Below are positions 52,092 to 61,793 of a stretch of DNA of 64,000 bases, piece after piece (position 1 is the first letter of the stretch; each line of letters begins with the position of its first letter). Location: the NCBI RefSeq assembly GCF_963422335.1, contig NZ_OY729424.1, forward strand, positions 2,790,001 to 2,854,000. The letters run 5' to 3'. The position numbers and the translations under genes were made by a program. The notes under the pieces were generated by a model that saw only the letters and a program-made list of their open reading frames with translations, was not told the DNA's origin and did no database searches. The stretch is from an uncultured Roseateles sp. (lineage in GTDB: Bacteria; Pseudomonadota; Gammaproteobacteria; Burkholderiales; Burkholderiaceae_C).

Positions 52092-53714
52092 ATGTTCCGA
52101 TTTGTCACCCTTGTTTGCCTGGCTCTGGCCGTGCCCGTGCTGGGCGTGCTGGGCTCCTGGTTCGTCATGGATGCCCAGGCGCTGGCCATCCTGCAGCACC
52201 AGTTCGCCACCGTGCTGCCCGGCTATGCGCGCAGCTCGCTGCTGCTGGCTACCAGCGTCGGCCTGGGCGTGGCCCTGCTGGGTGGCGCCACGGCGGCGGC
52301 GGTGAGCCTGTTCCAGTTCCCGGGCCGGCGATGGTTTGAATGGGCGCTGCTACTGCCCATGGCCATGCCCGCCTATGTGGCCGCCTATGCCTACACCGAT
52401 GTGCTGCAATACAGTGGCGCGTTGCAGACTTGGCTGCGAGCGTTGACCGGCGCACAGGGTGCGCTGTGGCCCGATGTGCGCAGCCTGCCCGGCGCGGTGG
52501 CCCTGTTCGTGCTGTGCCTCTACCCCTATGTCTATCTGCTGACCCGCACGGCGCTGAACGAGCGCGGCGTGGCGCTGATGGAGGCCGCCCGCATGCTGGG
52601 CGCCGGCACTTTGCGCCGCGTCTTCAGGGTGGCGTTGCCGCTGGCCCGTCCGGCCTTGGCCGCTGGCGTGGCCCTGGCGCTGATGGAAACGCTGGCCGAC
52701 TATGGTGTCGGCTCCTACTTCGGCCTGAACACCTTCACCACCGGCATCTACAAGGCCTGGCTGGTGATGAACGACCGCTTCGCCGCCGCCCAGCTGGCCT
52801 CGCTGTTGCTGATTGTCGTGGCCGGTCTGCTGTGGCTGGAGCGCCGCGCCCAGGCCAAGATGCGCTTCGTCATCGCCCGGCCGGGGGCCCTGCAGGCGGC
52901 CGAGGCGAGGCCGCTGCCGCTGCGAGGCGGAGCAGCCCTGCTGGTTTTTGTGCTGTGTGCGCTGCCAGTGCTGCTGGGTTTCGTGGTGCCGGTGGCGGTG
53001 CTTGCCGGTCTGCTCTGGCAGGAAGCGCAGAACGCCGAGTTGGGTCTGCCGCTCGTGCGCTTCGCCCAGTGGAGCTGGACCAGCTTCAAGCTCGCCGGCC
53101 TGGCCGCCCTGCTGGCCGTGCTGATGGCGCTGACTCTGGCCTTTGCCACGCGCCTGGGCCAGGCCCGCCAATCAGCTGGTAGGGGCTTGCTGTTGAAACT
53201 GGCCACCCGCGTGGTCTCGCTGGGTTATGCGGTGCCCGGCGCGGTGATCGCCGTGGGCATCCTGCTGCCGCTGGGCTGGTTGCAGCAGCGCTGGCCCGAG
53301 CTGCCGCTGTCTGCCGTGATGACCGGCACCGTGCTGGGCCTGATCTATGCCTATCTGGTGCGCTTCTCGGCCGTGGCCCTGCAATCGATCGATGCCGGCT
53401 ATGCCCGCATCGCCCCCAGTGTCGACGAAACGGCCCGCATGCTGGGTGCCTCGCGCGCCCGGCTGTTCCTGCGCCTGCACGCGCCGCTGCTGGCCCGCTC
53501 CTCGCTGGCCGCCGCGCTGCTGGTGTTTGTCGATGTGATGAAGGAGCTGCCCGCCACCCTGGTGCTGCGGCCTTTCAACAGCGACACCCTGGCCGTGGTG
53601 GCCTATCAGCTGGCCCGCGACGAGCGCCTCAGCGAAGCGGCCCTGCCCTCGATCGCGATCGTGCTGGTGGGGTTGATACCGGTGCTGATGTTGTCGCGGT
53701 CGATGCGGCGTTGA
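52092..53714 (+). CDS. Iron(III)-type ABC transporter permease, fused two-domain (FbpB-like)
   Basis: 540 residues with about twelve helices in two homologous permease halves. EAA loops are EAARMLGAGTLRRVFRVALPLARP in the first half and ETARMLGASRARLFLRLHAPL in the second. The segment VDVMKELPATLVLRPFN is typical of iron-type permeases. Start ATG 52092; an earlier ATG at 52014 would place the Fnr box inside the coding region. No FbpA receptor is in the window. It abuts the convergent hepT stop. Confidence 0.85.
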   Translation: MFRFVTLVCLALAVPVLGVLGSWFVMDAQALAILQHQFATVLPGYARSSLLLATSVGLGVALLGGATAAAVSLFQFPGRRWFEWALLLPMAMPAYVAAYAYTDVLQYSGALQTWLRALTGAQGALWPDVRSLPGAVALFVLCLYPYVYLLTRTALNERGVALMEAARMLGAGTLRRVFRVALPLARPALAAGVALALMETLADYGVGSYFGLNTFTTGIYKAWLVMNDRFAAAQLASLLLIVVAGLLWLERRAQAKMRFVIARPGALQAAEARPLPLRGGAALLVFVLCALPVLLGFVVPVAVLAGLLWQEAQNAELGLPLVRFAQWSWTSFKLAGLAALLAVLMALTLAFATRLGQARQSAGRGLLLKLATRVVSLGYAVPGAVIAVGILLPLGWLQQRWPELPLSAVMTGTVLGLIYAYLVRFSAVALQSIDAGYARIAPSVDETARMLGASRARLFLRLHAPLLARSSLAAALLVFVDVMKELPATLVLRPFNSDTLAVVAYQLARDERLSEAALPSIAIVLVGLIPVLMLSRSMRR

Positions 53715-54053
53715 TCAGGGGTTGTCAACTGCTGCTTGCAAGGCCGGCAGCAACAAAGGCAACTCTGCGTTCACCGTGTTCCAGACGATCTCGGTATCGA
53801 TGCTGAAATAGGCGTGAACCACCCGGTTGCGCATGCCGACGATGGCCGCCCACGGAATGTCCGGCATCGAGGTCTTCAGCTCCGGGGAAATTCGTGCTGC
53901 GGCTTCGCCGATGATTTCAATGGCACGCACCACGGCAAACAGCAGCATCTTGTCCTTGGACAGATCGGCTGATACACGTCCTCCGATGAAGCCCTGCGCC
54001 GTCTGGGTGGCCTCGATCATGTGCTGAAGACGTATGCGGTCCTCAGCTTGCAT
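53715..54053 (-). CDS. hepT: HepT-like toxin (DUF86)
   Basis: 112 residues, HEPN family. The RNase motif R-x4-H-x-Y is intact at R75, H80 and Y82 (RNRVVHAY). HepT cleaves RNA and is silenced when its partner MntA adds AMP to the tyrosine (known for type VII systems). The ATG at 54053 is preferred to a TTG at 54059; it overlaps the mntA stop by 11 bp. Confidence 0.88.
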   Translation of the reverse strand: MQAEDRIRLQHMIEATQTAQGFIGGRVSADLSKDKMLLFAVVRAIEIIGEAAARISPELKTSMPDIPWAAIVGMRNRVVHAYFSIDTEIVWNTVNAELPLLLPALQAAVDNP

Positions 54054-54342
54054 AGGCAACCAGCGCCTGGCTCAGCACTTCGTCGCGGAAGTGCGGGCTC
54101 AGGTCCTGCGCCGTGCGCAGATCGACCTTTTTGCCCAGCAACTCGCCAAGCTCGATCTCGGCTGTGCTCACGCCCAGCAATCCCGGCGCGAAGCCAGGCT
54201 CGAAGTCAACCAGCAGATCAATGTCGCTGTCGTCTCGATGTGTGCCTTTGAGGCGTGACCCGAAAAGGGCCAGGCGCTGGATGCGATGGCGGCGGCAAAA
54301 CGCGTCCAGTGCAGCATCTGTCATACCCAGCGTGGTGTTCAT
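54043..54342 (-). CDS. mntA: MntA-like antitoxin nucleotidyltransferase
   Basis: 99 residues. The minimal nucleotidyltransferase motif GSx10DxD is complete (G28, S29, D40, D42) with a third aspartate in LLVDF. It should AMPylate HepT. The start is the ATG at 54342; the upstream extension reads into the tRNA gene. Its start lies 23 bp beyond the 3-prime end of tRNA-Arg, so it may be read through from the tRNA promoter. Confidence 0.87.
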   Translation of the reverse strand: MNTTLGMTDAALDAFCRRHRIQRLALFGSRLKGTHRDDSDIDLLVDFEPGFAPGLLGVSTAEIELGELLGKKVDLRTAQDLSPHFRDEVLSQALVAYAS

Positions 54343-54365
54343 TGTGCGCTTCTGTCCATCGAATA

Positions 54366-54440
54366 TGGTCCCGCCAGCGGGAATCGAACCCACATCTACC
54401 GCTTAGGAGGCGGTTGCACTATCCATTGTGCTATGGCGAG
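54366..54440 (-). tRNA. tRNA-Arg(CCT)
   Basis: 75 nt with encoded CCA. Acceptor stem CTCGCCA/TGGCGGG (one wobble), T8 A9, D stem GCAC/GTGC, anticodon stem ACCGC/GCGGT with loop CTCCTAA, T arm GTGGG-TTCGATT-CCCGC and discriminator A73. It decodes AGG, a rare codon in this GC-rich genome. Such tRNA genes are frequent integration sites; a toxin-antitoxin pair follows directly. Confidence 0.95.
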
Positions 54441-54561
54441 ACAGGCGGCGCGCATTCTCGCATGAGTACGCGCCAAGCCCAGCCTCCGCCCAGCAGCTTG
54501 CAGGCCGCTGGTCCTTTGACAGGCTTGAGGCAGGCCACAGGGGCCCGTCTCAAGTGCAGTA

Positions 54562-57500
54562 TCAATTCCACTTCCACTGCCAGATCAAATCCATCGAATT
54601 GTCCGAGCCCGACTGCGCGCGCAAGGTGAAGCGCTGGGCGATGCGGTAGATCAGCTGCCAGTTGCCGGTGGTGGAATTGAGGCCGCGCTCGTAGCCGACG
54701 TACCAGCGGCGGGACAGCTGCTTGCCCAGGCGGACGATGGTTTCGCGCACTTCGCCGTCGCTTTGCTTCAGTGACAGCTCGTCCAGGCCCAGGCTTTGCA
54801 CCAGTTTGGCCGTAGCGCCTTCGCCCTCGCCGGTCAGCAGGGCCAGAGCGGCCCGCTGCAGCAGGGCGGTGTCGGTGCGGCCCAGGCCGTCGGAGCCGCG
54901 GCCCAGCACCAGCCAGGAGAGCTTCTCGGTCTCGCTCAGCTCGGGCTCGGAGAACAGGCGGATGCGCGGGTTGCGCGCGGTGCCTGTGACGGTCACACCG
55001 ACCCGGGTGTCGGTGTTGGGCCGGGTGGCGATCACGTCCAGCCGCGGGTTGTCCATCTGGCCGCCGAAGATGACGTCGCCGCGTTCGATCTCCAGCTTCT
55101 GACCGTAGGCAGCATAGGTGCCGTTCTCGGCCCGCACCGTGCCCTGCAGGGTCGGCTTGCCGGCTTGCGCACCCAGGCGTAGCTCGCCGCGCAGCAGGGT
55201 GTCGAGGCCGCGGCCACGCAGGCGCAGTTGGCGGCCCAGATCAACGCCCAGGTCGACGATGATCACCCGTTCGCGCTTGCTGCCGTTGGCCGGCGCCTCC
55301 GGCAGCGGCGTTTCAGCGCGCAACACGGTCACGTCGTCATCGAGGCTGGGTGCGTCGGACCGGGTGAAGTCGATCAGACCTTCGTCGACAGTGAACTTGC
55401 CATTGAGCTTCAGCTCGTGGGCCTTCAGCACCAGCTGGGCCTGGCCGCTGGTGACGATGCGCCGGTCCACCCGCGCCAGCAGGGCGAACTTCGAGGCGGT
55501 GAGAGTCAGCTGGGCCTGGGGCGCGGCGCCCAGCTCGGCATTGCCCTCCAGCGCCAGGGTGCCGCCGCCGGCCTTGGCGCGCAGATGATCAAGCTTGGCG
55601 GTGGCGCCGTTGAGGCTCATGGCGAACTCGCCCTCGCGTACGTCCACGCCCTGAAGCAGATTGCGCAGGCTGATGTTGTGGCCGGTCGCCTGGCCCACGA
55701 TCTCGGGCGCTCCGACCTTGCCGCCCAGGGTGATGCCGGCACGCGTGGTGCCGGCCAGGCGCCAGCCGGCCGGAATCCAGCCGCCCCAGGTGCCCAGATT
55801 GGCGACCTGGGCCTCCATTACCCCCTCCAAAGGTGCGTTGGGCGCCGGCCACCAAGCCTCGGGCGAGGTGCGGCTGCTGATTGCGCCGCCGACCACGCCC
55901 AGATTCGTGCCGGCAATCGCCTGGGTGAAGTGCCAGACGCCGTTCTGCGCCAGCAACGCCAGGCGCAGCTCACTCAAGCCAAGGGCCTGCGGGCCGGCCT
56001 CGTCGGTGACCAGCAGATCGCCCTGGCGGCGCAGCAGCTCGATGTCGATGTCCACCGTACTGCCCAGGCGCACATTGGCCCGCCCACCGAGCAGCAGATT
56101 GCCGCCCCAGCCGAAATCGGGCTGCCAGCGTGCCAGCAGAGGCGCCACGGCCAGCGGCTCCAGTTCCGCCTGGGCCTCGATCAGGGCTGTCTCGCTTTTG
56201 CTGCGCGGTGCCTGCCAGCGCAGCAGGCTCCAGCGCAGACCGGCGCCGGCCATCTCGATGCGGCCGGGCTGGGCCTGGGCCTGGCTCAATTGGCCGTCGC
56301 TGCCCCACTGCAGATTCAAGCCGATGTCCCGGCCGCTGATCCAGGCCGGCGGAGCCTTGCTTGCGCTGGCGACACTTGTGCCGCGCAGCTCCAACTGCTG
56401 CAGCTGACCGTTCCAGGCCAGGGCTTGTGTTCCGGCTAACCAGCCCGCGGGTGCTTGCGACAGGCCGCCCTGCAGCTTCACGCTCGCGCGGCTGCCGGTG
56501 GTGGTGTCGCCCAGCGAGGCGCCGGGCAGCAGCGCATTCAGCCAGGGTGGCGCTTGCAGGCCGCTGCTCATCTCCAGGCTGAGCTGATGGCTTTGCCAGG
56601 AGCCTCCGCCCTGCAGCGACAGACTCTCGACGCGCGCGCCCTGCAGGCTCAGATCGCTCAGGTCCAGCTGCAGCTTCAGCGGATCGCCGGCCTGGGTGCC
56701 CAGATTCGCGTTCAGCTCGGCCTGGGCGATGCGGCCCGTGCTTCCCGCCAGATTGCTCTGCAGGTTCTGCCCCTTTAGGTGGGTGGCGATGCGCAGCAAG
56801 GGCCAGCGACCCTGGGCCGAAAACGTGCCCTCCAGCTTGCCCGATAAGGTGAGAGCCGCCTGCTCGCCGCGCCCTGGCAGCAGCGTCAGCAGTGGCGCCA
56901 GCCGTGACAGATCACTGGCCTGCAGCGCGCCACTCCAACGTTCGTCACCGGCCTTGGCCGGCAACTGGGCGTCCAGACTCAGCTGGTTGCCGCCGGCCAG
57001 CAACTGGCCCTTCAAGGTCGTCTCGGCCCCTGACTTCAGCTCGGCTTCGCCGCTGACCGGCACGCCCATCAAGAAGCTGTCGCCGAGTTTCAGTCTGGCC
57101 TGGCCCTGCGGCCATCCGGCCTGGGCGCCCAGCAGCAGATCGGCCTCCAGTCCGGCGTTGAAGCGCTGCGCCGTGCGCTGCCAGGCCGAGCCGGCAGGGC
57201 CGGCCCACCACAGCCGCGGGTCGAACTCGCTCAGCTGGGCCTTGCCTTGCAGGTGCCAGGCGGTGCCTTGGCGGTTCAGGGTGGCCTGGGCTGACGCCAG
57301 TGCCGGGCCGGCGGCAAGGCGGGCCTGCTTGATCTGGATCTGCTGCGGCGTGTAAACGGCGTCCAGGTTCAGCTGGGCCTGCGCGCTGGCAATGGCCGCC
57401 GGTTTGGCCAGCCACTGCCCCAGCAACCGGGTTTGCGCGGCGATGGTCGGTGCCTGCAGGCTGCCACTGCCCTGCAGCTCCAATGTGCCGTTGAGGTTCA

Positions 57501-58665
57501 GCGCGGCCAGGCGCTTGTCCAACAGGGCCGGCTGCAGCTGGCTGATGCGGGTGCTCAGGCGCCAGTCGTCCAGCCGCCCACCACCCTGACCTTGCAAGCG
57601 GCCGGCGGGCAGGCCCGGCAGGCCCAGTTGCAGGTCGAAGGCGCGCACGGTCAGGCTTTGCGCCTGCTTGGGCAGGGCTTCCAGGTCCAGGGCGATGGAC
57701 TGTAGCGGAAGGCGCTGCTGGTCCCACCGGCCGGCCTCGCTATTGCTCAGTTGCAGGCGCAGGGCAGCAGGCTGGTCCCAGCCCTTGCTGCTGAGCTGGG
57801 CCTCGCCGCTCAACGCGGTGCGCGGCCAGTCGCTGTTCAGCGCGGCCAGGTTGAGTCCCTGGGTGCGGGCCTGCAGCTCGGCGAGCGGCCAGGTAGCGAA
57901 GGGCTTCAGGCGGGCGGTGGCTTGCAGACTTTGCTGCGCGGCACTCAGTTGGGCCTGCAGGCTGGGTCCGGCCAAGGGGCCCTTCAGTTCCAGTTGGGCT
58001 TGCCAGTGCTTGTCAGTGCCACTGGCGACTGGCTCCACCGCGAGCTGAGCGATCAAGAGCAGCTCGCCACGGCTGGCCTGCACAGCCTTGCCGCTGAGGC
58101 GCAGGCTGTCCCACTCGATGCGGTTCAAGCCGATGCGGTGCTCGGCACCGGCGTTGGCCCCCAGATGCACGGCGGCATCGAGCTGGCGCAGCGGCTTGGC
58201 GCCCAGCGCGGCGCTGTGGATCTCGCCGATGCGTAGCTGCAGCACCTCCAGCTCCAGAGGTAGCCACAGATCGGCTGGCGCGCCGCTGCTCGTGCTGCTG
58301 GCGGGCAGGGTGATGTCCAGTCGGTCGGCCTGCGCCTGGGCGATGCGTATCTTCAGCCATTGGCCGGTCAGACCCGAATATTCGAGGGTCAGGTCTTGCC
58401 AGCGCAGACCGGTCAACACCAGCGGTTCGACGATGCCGGGCAGATTCAGGCTCAGCCGGCGGGCCGAGAAGTTGCCCAGCAGGCTGCCCTCGGGCTGCTC
58501 GATCTGCAGGCCCGGCGCGCGCGCCAGCAGCCAGGCCGTGCCGGGCGCGGTGCGCAGACCTGTCAGCACCAGGCTCACGACCAGGGCCAGCACAGCCGCC
58601 AGCAGGGCCAGCGCGATCAGGACACGGCGGCGCGCGCGCCTCGAACGGGGGAGGGCGGTACTCAT
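54562..58665 (-). CDS. tamB: Translocation and assembly module subunit TamB
   Basis: 1367 residues. N-terminal membrane anchor (about 14-36), then a long beta-rich periplasmic body forming a hydrophobic groove. The C-terminal DUF490 domain includes FGGQMDNPRLDVIATRPN and LSWLVLGRGSDGLGR. It spans the periplasm and aids lipid transport and outer-membrane protein assembly with TamA. Its start overlaps the tamA stop by 1 nt. Confidence 0.92.
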   Translation of the reverse strand: MSTALPRSRRARRRVLIALALLAAVLALVVSLVLTGLRTAPGTAWLLARAPGLQIEQPEGSLLGNFSARRLSLNLPGIVEPLVLTGLRWQDLTLEYSGLTGQWLKIRIAQAQADRLDITLPASSTSSGAPADLWLPLELEVLQLRIGEIHSAALGAKPLRQLDAAVHLGANAGAEHRIGLNRIEWDSLRLSGKAVQASRGELLLIAQLAVEPVASGTDKHWQAQLELKGPLAGPSLQAQLSAAQQSLQATARLKPFATWPLAELQARTQGLNLAALNSDWPRTALSGEAQLSSKGWDQPAALRLQLSNSEAGRWDQQRLPLQSIALDLEALPKQAQSLTVRAFDLQLGLPGLPAGRLQGQGGGRLDDWRLSTRISQLQPALLDKRLAALNLNGTLELQGSGSLQAPTIAAQTRLLGQWLAKPAAIASAQAQLNLDAVYTPQQIQIKQARLAAGPALASAQATLNRQGTAWHLQGKAQLSEFDPRLWWAGPAGSAWQRTAQRFNAGLEADLLLGAQAGWPQGQARLKLGDSFLMGVPVSGEAELKSGAETTLKGQLLAGGNQLSLDAQLPAKAGDERWSGALQASDLSRLAPLLTLLPGRGEQAALTLSGKLEGTFSAQGRWPLLRIATHLKGQNLQSNLAGSTGRIAQAELNANLGTQAGDPLKLQLDLSDLSLQGARVESLSLQGGGSWQSHQLSLEMSSGLQAPPWLNALLPGASLGDTTTGSRASVKLQGGLSQAPAGWLAGTQALAWNGQLQQLELRGTSVASASKAPPAWISGRDIGLNLQWGSDGQLSQAQAQPGRIEMAGAGLRWSLLRWQAPRSKSETALIEAQAELEPLAVAPLLARWQPDFGWGGNLLLGGRANVRLGSTVDIDIELLRRQGDLLVTDEAGPQALGLSELRLALLAQNGVWHFTQAIAGTNLGVVGGAISSRTSPEAWWPAPNAPLEGVMEAQVANLGTWGGWIPAGWRLAGTTRAGITLGGKVGAPEIVGQATGHNISLRNLLQGVDVREGEFAMSLNGATAKLDHLRAKAGGGTLALEGNAELGAAPQAQLTLTASKFALLARVDRRIVTSGQAQLVLKAHELKLNGKFTVDEGLIDFTRSDAPSLDDDVTVLRAETPLPEAPANGSKRERVIIVDLGVDLGRQLRLRGRGLDTLLRGELRLGAQAGKPTLQGTVRAENGTYAAYGQKLEIERGDVIFGGQMDNPRLDVIATRPNTDTRVGVTVTGTARNPRIRLFSEPELSETEKLSWLVLGRGSDGLGRTDTALLQRAALALLTGEGEGATAKLVQSLGLDELSLKQSDGEVRETIVRLGKQLSRRWYVGYERGLNSTTGNWQLIYRIAQRFTLRAQSGSDNSMDLIWQWKWN

Positions 58666-60512
58666 CAGAAGGCAATGCCCACGCTGAAGTGCAGCTTGGG
58701 TTTGCTGCTTTTCTCTGGCCAGCCGAGGTCCACCCGCAGCGGGCCGACCGGGCTGCGCCAGCGCAAGCCGAAGCCGTAGCCGAACACCGGCTTCAGCGAC
58801 GACCAGCTGTTGGCGGCCTGGCCGGCATCGACGAACAGCGCAGCCTGGTACTGGGGCAGGTCGCTGAAGATGGGGCGCGCCACCTCGACGCTGCCCGTCC
58901 AGACCATGCGTCCGCTTTGCACCACGCCGGCCTTGAGGGGCCCGAGGCTGCGGTAGGCATAGCCACGCACCGAATCATCACCGCCGGCGCGGAACAGCAG
59001 CGCATCGGGCAGGCCAACATCGTCCTTGGCGAACACCTGACCCATCTCCATGCGCGCATTGGCCAGCCACTGGCTACCCAGCGGCCGGTACCAGCTGAGC
59101 TTGCCCCAGGCGCGCACGAAAGGGCCGTTCTCGGCTGCCGTGCTGCGGCTCATGCCGGTGCCGAGCTGGACAGAGGCGGCCCAGCCCTCGGTGGGCAGCA
59201 AGGCACTGTCCAGCCGGCGCCAGGTCCAGTGGTAGTTGATCGAACTGGCGTCGGCGCTGACCACGCCGCCGGGGCCTATGTTGCGGCCGTGCAGGGCCTC
59301 GACGAAGTAGCTGCGGTCATGGGTGGGTGTTTCCTGCAGCCGGCCGACGCGAAGGCCGTAGCTGTCCTCGATGGTGTCGTCGGTGTGCAGGCGCTGCGCC
59401 ACGACCACCACCTGGTTGCGGTAGAGGCTGGGCGTGGCATGCGAGGTCAGCTCGGCCTGGTAGAGGCGCTTCTGCTGGCCCAGCTCCAGCTTCTGCTTGG
59501 CCAGCAGGTTGAAGCCCAGCGGCCGACGGTGCAGGTATTCCAGCGCAACGCGCGGCCCGGTGTTGGCGCTGTAGCCGACGCTGGTGGTTGCCTCCTGCAG
59601 CTTTGCTTCGCGCACGCGCACCTTCACGGTGGCCGCCTGGGCCTGCTCGGGGGCGGTGTCCAGCTCAACGACGATGCTGTCGAACAGCCCGGCGCGTTGC
59701 AGCCGCTCCTGGAACTCGACCAGGGTCTTCTCGCTGTAGGCATCGCCCGGCTCGAAGCCGGCCAGGCGCCGCACGCTGGCGTCGTCCTGGCGCTCCAGGC
59801 CCTCGATCTGCAAGGCGCCCAAGCGGTACAGCGGGCCGCTGTCCAGCGTCAGCTTGATTGCAACCCGGTTGGCCTGTGCGTCGACCAGGGCCTGGGTGCT
59901 GACCCAGTGCGCCTGCGGATAGCCCTCGGCCCTGGCCTGGGCCAGGCTTTCGTTCTTGGCCGCCGACCAGGCGCCCTGGGCAAAGGTCTTGCCTGCGGGC
60001 AGGGGCCAGGTCTTGCGTAGCTTGTCCAGCAAGGCTTGTTGCGGGCCAGGCTGCAAGGCGCTCTCGCTGAGCGCACCGGAGACCTCGTAGCCGACTTCGT
60101 CCACCCGTGCCGGCTCGCCGGGCAGCACATGCACCTGCACCCGCTCGGGCGTGCCGGGGCTGCGCTGCAGGGTCACCATGGCGTTGAAGAAGCCCTGGGT
60201 CTCCAGTAGGCTGCGGGCCTGGGCCGGGGCGGCGGCGCACAGGCGATCGAGTTCGATGGCACTGAGTGCCTCGGCCTGCGGCGCGTTCTGGAAGCGTGAA
60301 AGGTCCAGAAAGCTCAGCAGCAGCTGGCGCAACTCGCCCGGCGCATCGACCTCGACGATGTAGGCGGCGCGGGCGGGCAATAGTGGATCAGCGCCGGACG
60401 CTGCGGTCTGGGTCTGCTGAGTCTTCTGCCCCGGCAGCCAAGCGCAACCGCTGCCCAATCCTGCCAGCACCAAGCCCAGCGCCAGCGCCAAGCGCCGCAG
60501 GCCTCCCGTCAT
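58665..60512 (-). CDS. tamA: Translocation and assembly module subunit TamA
   Basis: 615 residues, Omp85 family. Signal sequence with GSGCAWL close to a lipobox, three POTRA domains (about 40-290), then a 16-stranded barrel. The barrel shows RAGGDDSVRGYAYRSLGP (the VRGY/F motif) and the closing GPLRVDLGWP...HFSVGIAF with terminal phenylalanine. The start is the ATG at 60512, overlapping the VWA gene stop by 4 bp. It works with TamB. Confidence 0.92.
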   Translation of the reverse strand: MTGGLRRLALALGLVLAGLGSGCAWLPGQKTQQTQTAASGADPLLPARAAYIVEVDAPGELRQLLLSFLDLSRFQNAPQAEALSAIELDRLCAAAPAQARSLLETQGFFNAMVTLQRSPGTPERVQVHVLPGEPARVDEVGYEVSGALSESALQPGPQQALLDKLRKTWPLPAGKTFAQGAWSAAKNESLAQARAEGYPQAHWVSTQALVDAQANRVAIKLTLDSGPLYRLGALQIEGLERQDDASVRRLAGFEPGDAYSEKTLVEFQERLQRAGLFDSIVVELDTAPEQAQAATVKVRVREAKLQEATTSVGYSANTGPRVALEYLHRRPLGFNLLAKQKLELGQQKRLYQAELTSHATPSLYRNQVVVVAQRLHTDDTIEDSYGLRVGRLQETPTHDRSYFVEALHGRNIGPGGVVSADASSINYHWTWRRLDSALLPTEGWAASVQLGTGMSRSTAAENGPFVRAWGKLSWYRPLGSQWLANARMEMGQVFAKDDVGLPDALLFRAGGDDSVRGYAYRSLGPLKAGVVQSGRMVWTGSVEVARPIFSDLPQYQAALFVDAGQAANSWSSLKPVFGYGFGLRWRSPVGPLRVDLGWPEKSSKPKLHFSVGIAF

Positions 60513-61681
60513 TTGCTGAGCAGCCGCATCGCGCCTTCGAGGCCCGTCAGACTGAGCGGAAACATGCGTTGGTTCATCAGCTGCTGGACGATGGAAATGC
60601 TTTGCCGGTACTGCCACACGCCCTGAGGCTCGGGGTTGATCCAGGCGAACTTGGGGAAGGCGTTGGTGAGGCGCTGCAGCCATTCGGCACCCGCCTCCTC
60701 GTTGTTGTATTCGACGCTGCCGCCGGGCTGCAGGATCTCGTAAGGGCTCATCGTGGCGTCGCCGATGAAGATCAGCTTGTAGTCCTTGTTGTACTTGCGG
60801 ATCATGTCCCAGGTGGGCGTCTTCTCGCTGTAGCGGCGGCGGTTGTTCTTCCACATGAAGTCATAGACACAGTTGTGGAAGTAGTAGAACTCGAGGTGCT
60901 TGAACTCGCTCTTGGCGGCGCTGAACAGCTCTTCGACGCGGTGGATGTGCTCGTCCATCGTGCCGCCGACGTCCATCAAGAGCAGCACCTTCACCTTGTT
61001 GTGGCGCTCGGGCACCATGCGGATGTCCAGCATGCCGGCGTTGGCGGCGGTCTTGTGGATGGTGTCGTCCAGGTCCAGCTCGAGGTCGGAACCCTCGCGG
61101 GCAAAACGGCGCAGGCGGCGCAGCGCCACCTTGATATTGCGTGTGCCCAGTTCCAGGTTGTCGTCGTAGTCCTTGTAGGCCCGCTGGTCCCAGACCTTGA
61201 CGGCGCTTCTGTTCCGTCCCTTCTCCTGGCCTATGCGTATGCCCTGCGGGTTGTAGCCGTAGGCGCCGAAGGGGCTGGTACCACCGGTGCCAATCATCCG
61301 GTTGCCGCCCTCGTGGCGCTCTTTCTGCTCCTCGAAGCGCTTTTTCAGCGTTTCCATCAGCTCGTCCCAGCTCATCGCCTCGATGGCGGCCTTCTGCTCG
61401 GGGCTCAGCTCCAGCTCCAGGTGCTTTTGCAGCCACTCCATCGGTAGCTCTTTGCTGAAATCGGTCAGCAGCTCCACACCCTTGAAGTAGGCCGAGAAGG
61501 CGCGGTCGAACTTGTCGAACAGCGCCTCGTCCTTGACCAGGGTGGTGCGGGCCAGGTAGTAGAACTCGTCCACCGAAGGGCCGATCACATCCGCCTTCAA
61601 GGCCTCCAGCAGGGTCAGGAATTCCTTCACCGAAACCGGCAGCTTGGCGGCGCGCAAGGTGTAAAAGAAGTTGATCAACAT
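60509..61681 (-). CDS. VWA domain protein (CoxE-like)
   Basis: 390 residues, cytosolic. A charged N-terminal region (about 1-200) precedes a von Willebrand A domain with MIDAS motif D237-x-G-x-T241 (LLLMDVGGTMDEH), then IFIGDATMSPYEI. Such proteins usually pair with a MoxR ATPase, which is not adjacent here. It is first in an operon with tamA and tamB, so a chaperone-like role with the Tam complex is possible (inference). Confidence 0.85.
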   Translation of the reverse strand: MLINFFYTLRAAKLPVSVKEFLTLLEALKADVIGPSVDEFYYLARTTLVKDEALFDKFDRAFSAYFKGVELLTDFSKELPMEWLQKHLELELSPEQKAAIEAMSWDELMETLKKRFEEQKERHEGGNRMIGTGGTSPFGAYGYNPQGIRIGQEKGRNRSAVKVWDQRAYKDYDDNLELGTRNIKVALRRLRRFAREGSDLELDLDDTIHKTAANAGMLDIRMVPERHNKVKVLLLMDVGGTMDEHIHRVEELFSAAKSEFKHLEFYYFHNCVYDFMWKNNRRRYSEKTPTWDMIRKYNKDYKLIFIGDATMSPYEILQPGGSVEYNNEEAGAEWLQRLTNAFPKFAWINPEPQGVWQYRQSISIVQQLMNQRMFPLSLTGLEGAMRLLSK

Positions 61682-61741
61682 GGCAGAGGGCCGTAGGCGT
61701 TAGCGCTGGACAGCGGCCGGAAGGGCCGATAAGGTAGTCAT

Positions 61742-61759
61742 GGTGCCATAGCTGGCACC
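61742..61759. promoter_or_regulatory. Perfect dyad between divergent VWA and diguanylate cyclase genes
   Basis: GGTGCCA-TAGC-TGGCACC. It lies 34 bp upstream of the diguanylate cyclase ATG and 60 bp from the VWA start. An operator is possible; no regulator can be named. Confidence 0.35.
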
Positions 61760-61793
61760 GACGCCTCCCTACCCGCCGGAACGACCCCGACCG

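Noticed and set aside
54367..54442. tRNA-Arg shifted by two bases, with discriminator C and no CCA
   Set aside because: Starting at 54440 restores T8-A9, a normal D stem, discriminator A73 and an encoded CCA.
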